From positions 1 through 6,419 of the forward strand of contig JAHEFU010000169.1 in NCBI GenBank assembly GCA_024645305.1: a stretch of DNA of 6,419 bases. The letters are read 5' to 3'. The notes beneath the pieces are model-generated. The model was not told the DNA's origin. It made no database searches and saw only the letters and a list, made by a program, of their open reading frames with translations. Made by a program: the position numbers and the translations under genes. Positions 6,070-6,419 of this stretch are shown one piece after another. The stretch is from Planctomycetales bacterium (GTDB lineage: Bacteria > 4484-113 > JAFGCY01). How positions within the stretch are numbered: position 1 is the first letter of the stretch; each line of letters opens with the position of its first letter.

Positions 6070-6137
6070 GTAGTCAGTGGTCAGTCCCGCAAGCGGCTGG
6101 ATCAGTATGCAGTAGTCAGTGAACAGTTGGCAGTACC
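6070..6137. repeat. AGTCAGTG-type short spacer repeats
   Basis: Several imperfect copies of AGTCAGTG and CAGTAGTCAGT occur between the second and third TIR genes (for example GTAGTCAGTGGTCAGT from 6070 and CAGTAGTCAGTGAACAG from 6110). An inverted counterpart, CTGACTACTGCCCACTGACT, lies at about 2540-2559 just past the end of the first TIR gene. They have no coding potential and look like dispersed intergenic repeats. Confidence 0.5.
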
Positions 6138-6149
6138 GTAGCATCATTG

Positions 6150-6165
6150 TGCGGCTTGCGCCGCA
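6150..6165 (-). terminator. Possible terminator hairpin after the third TIR gene
   Basis: TGCGGC and GCCGCA form a perfect 6-bp GC-rich stem with a TTGC loop, 6 bases past the stop of the right-edge TIR gene. No U-tract follows on the minus strand, so termination may be weak or rho-assisted. Confidence 0.35.
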
Positions 6166-6171
6166 GCTCCA

Positions 6172-6419
6172 TCAGTCACCCATCCACTTCAGCAGCTTGT
6201 CAATGAATGCCGTGAAGAACTCGTCCGACCAGGACATCCCATTGATATTGCAGAGGCCGCGGATGTCCTCAGGCAGTTCCTCCGGATTGGGCCACTCGAA
6301 GCCCTCCATCATCACGGGGATGATATGCGTGCCACAGTGCAGGGCGGTGGCGATCTCCTGCCTGACAACATCCTTCTCATTCATGCAGCGCTCAAAGAAA
6401 CCGGGTGTCATCAGCAGCA
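6172..6419 (-). CDS. Third TIR-domain paralog, C-terminal 81 residues, 5' part beyond window
   Basis: The frame is open to the right edge and ends at TGA 6174-6172. The visible residues start LLMTPGFFERC and match the C-terminal half of the TIR domains of the two neighbouring genes: VVRQEIATAL with the candidate catalytic Glu, GTHIIPVMMEGFEWP, NINGMSWSDEFFTAFIDKLL and a final KWMGD. An ATG at 6411 is internal to the TIR fold, not a start. It differs from its paralogs by one residue fewer after the SRHM.../LTP strand (RCMNEKDVV against RCCTDEKDVV and RCCTEEDDVV), and it lacks the second cysteine. A TPR arm is expected upstream but cannot be seen. It is the first gene of the array in the direction of transcription within this window. 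Confidence 0.88.
   Translation of the reverse strand, partial: LLMTPGFFERCMNEKDVVRQEIATALHCGTHIIPVMMEGFEWPNPEELPEDIRGLCNINGMSWSDEFFTAFIDKLLKWMGD

Noticed and set aside
2560..6419. Thoeris system
   Set aside because: Thoeris pairs a TIR protein (ThsB) with ThsA carrying SIR2 or similar plus SLOG; no such gene is visible here, and the TPR fusion differs from ThsB.

Overview
The window looks like chromosomal DNA of a GC-rich Gram-negative bacterium, most likely a gammaproteobacterium. This is inferred from base composition, a Sec signal peptide, a lipobox-type lipoprotein signal and a di-haem c-type cytochrome. No rRNA, tRNA or taxonomic marker is present, so the assignment is tentative.

Left part (1-2372) carries ordinary single genes. 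A truncated gene for an exported protein runs off the left edge on the minus strand (start at 290). Behind it lie a strong palindromic terminator (365-390) and a minus-strand gene for a di-haem cytochrome c lipoprotein (425-1381). Divergent from the cytochrome is a small VOC/glyoxalase-fold protein (1448-1846, plus), followed by a DUF488-family protein (1905-2372, plus) in which the family's usual cysteines are serines. A 187-base convergent spacer follows, holding REP-like hairpins with an exact 26-base period.

Right part (2560-6419) is a tandem array of at least three paralogous minus-strand genes. Each ends in a TIR domain; the two complete ones (2560-4353 and 4432-5991) carry a long N-terminal TPR-like solenoid with an exact 39-residue period, and the third (6172-6419) is cut by the right edge inside its TIR domain. 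The two complete proteins are 597 and 519 residues. The difference of 78 residues is exactly two repeat units, and an internal two-unit (234-bp) duplication in the longer gene explains it. Both complete genes start with GTG, lack a normal Shine-Dalgarno, and share a conserved 46-base upstream block with a perfect palindrome and a three-codon mini-ORF.

By analogy with bacterial TIR proteins, the array probably encodes NAD-consuming or nucleotide-signalling effectors, each with its own repeat-built sensing arm. It may be a defence or regulated-death system with a constant effector and a sensor that varies by repeat number. Nothing in the window proves that role, and no recognised defence partner (SIR2, SLOG, SAVED, STING, Argonaute) is visible. 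The cytochrome, VOC and DUF488 genes show no obvious functional link to the array.
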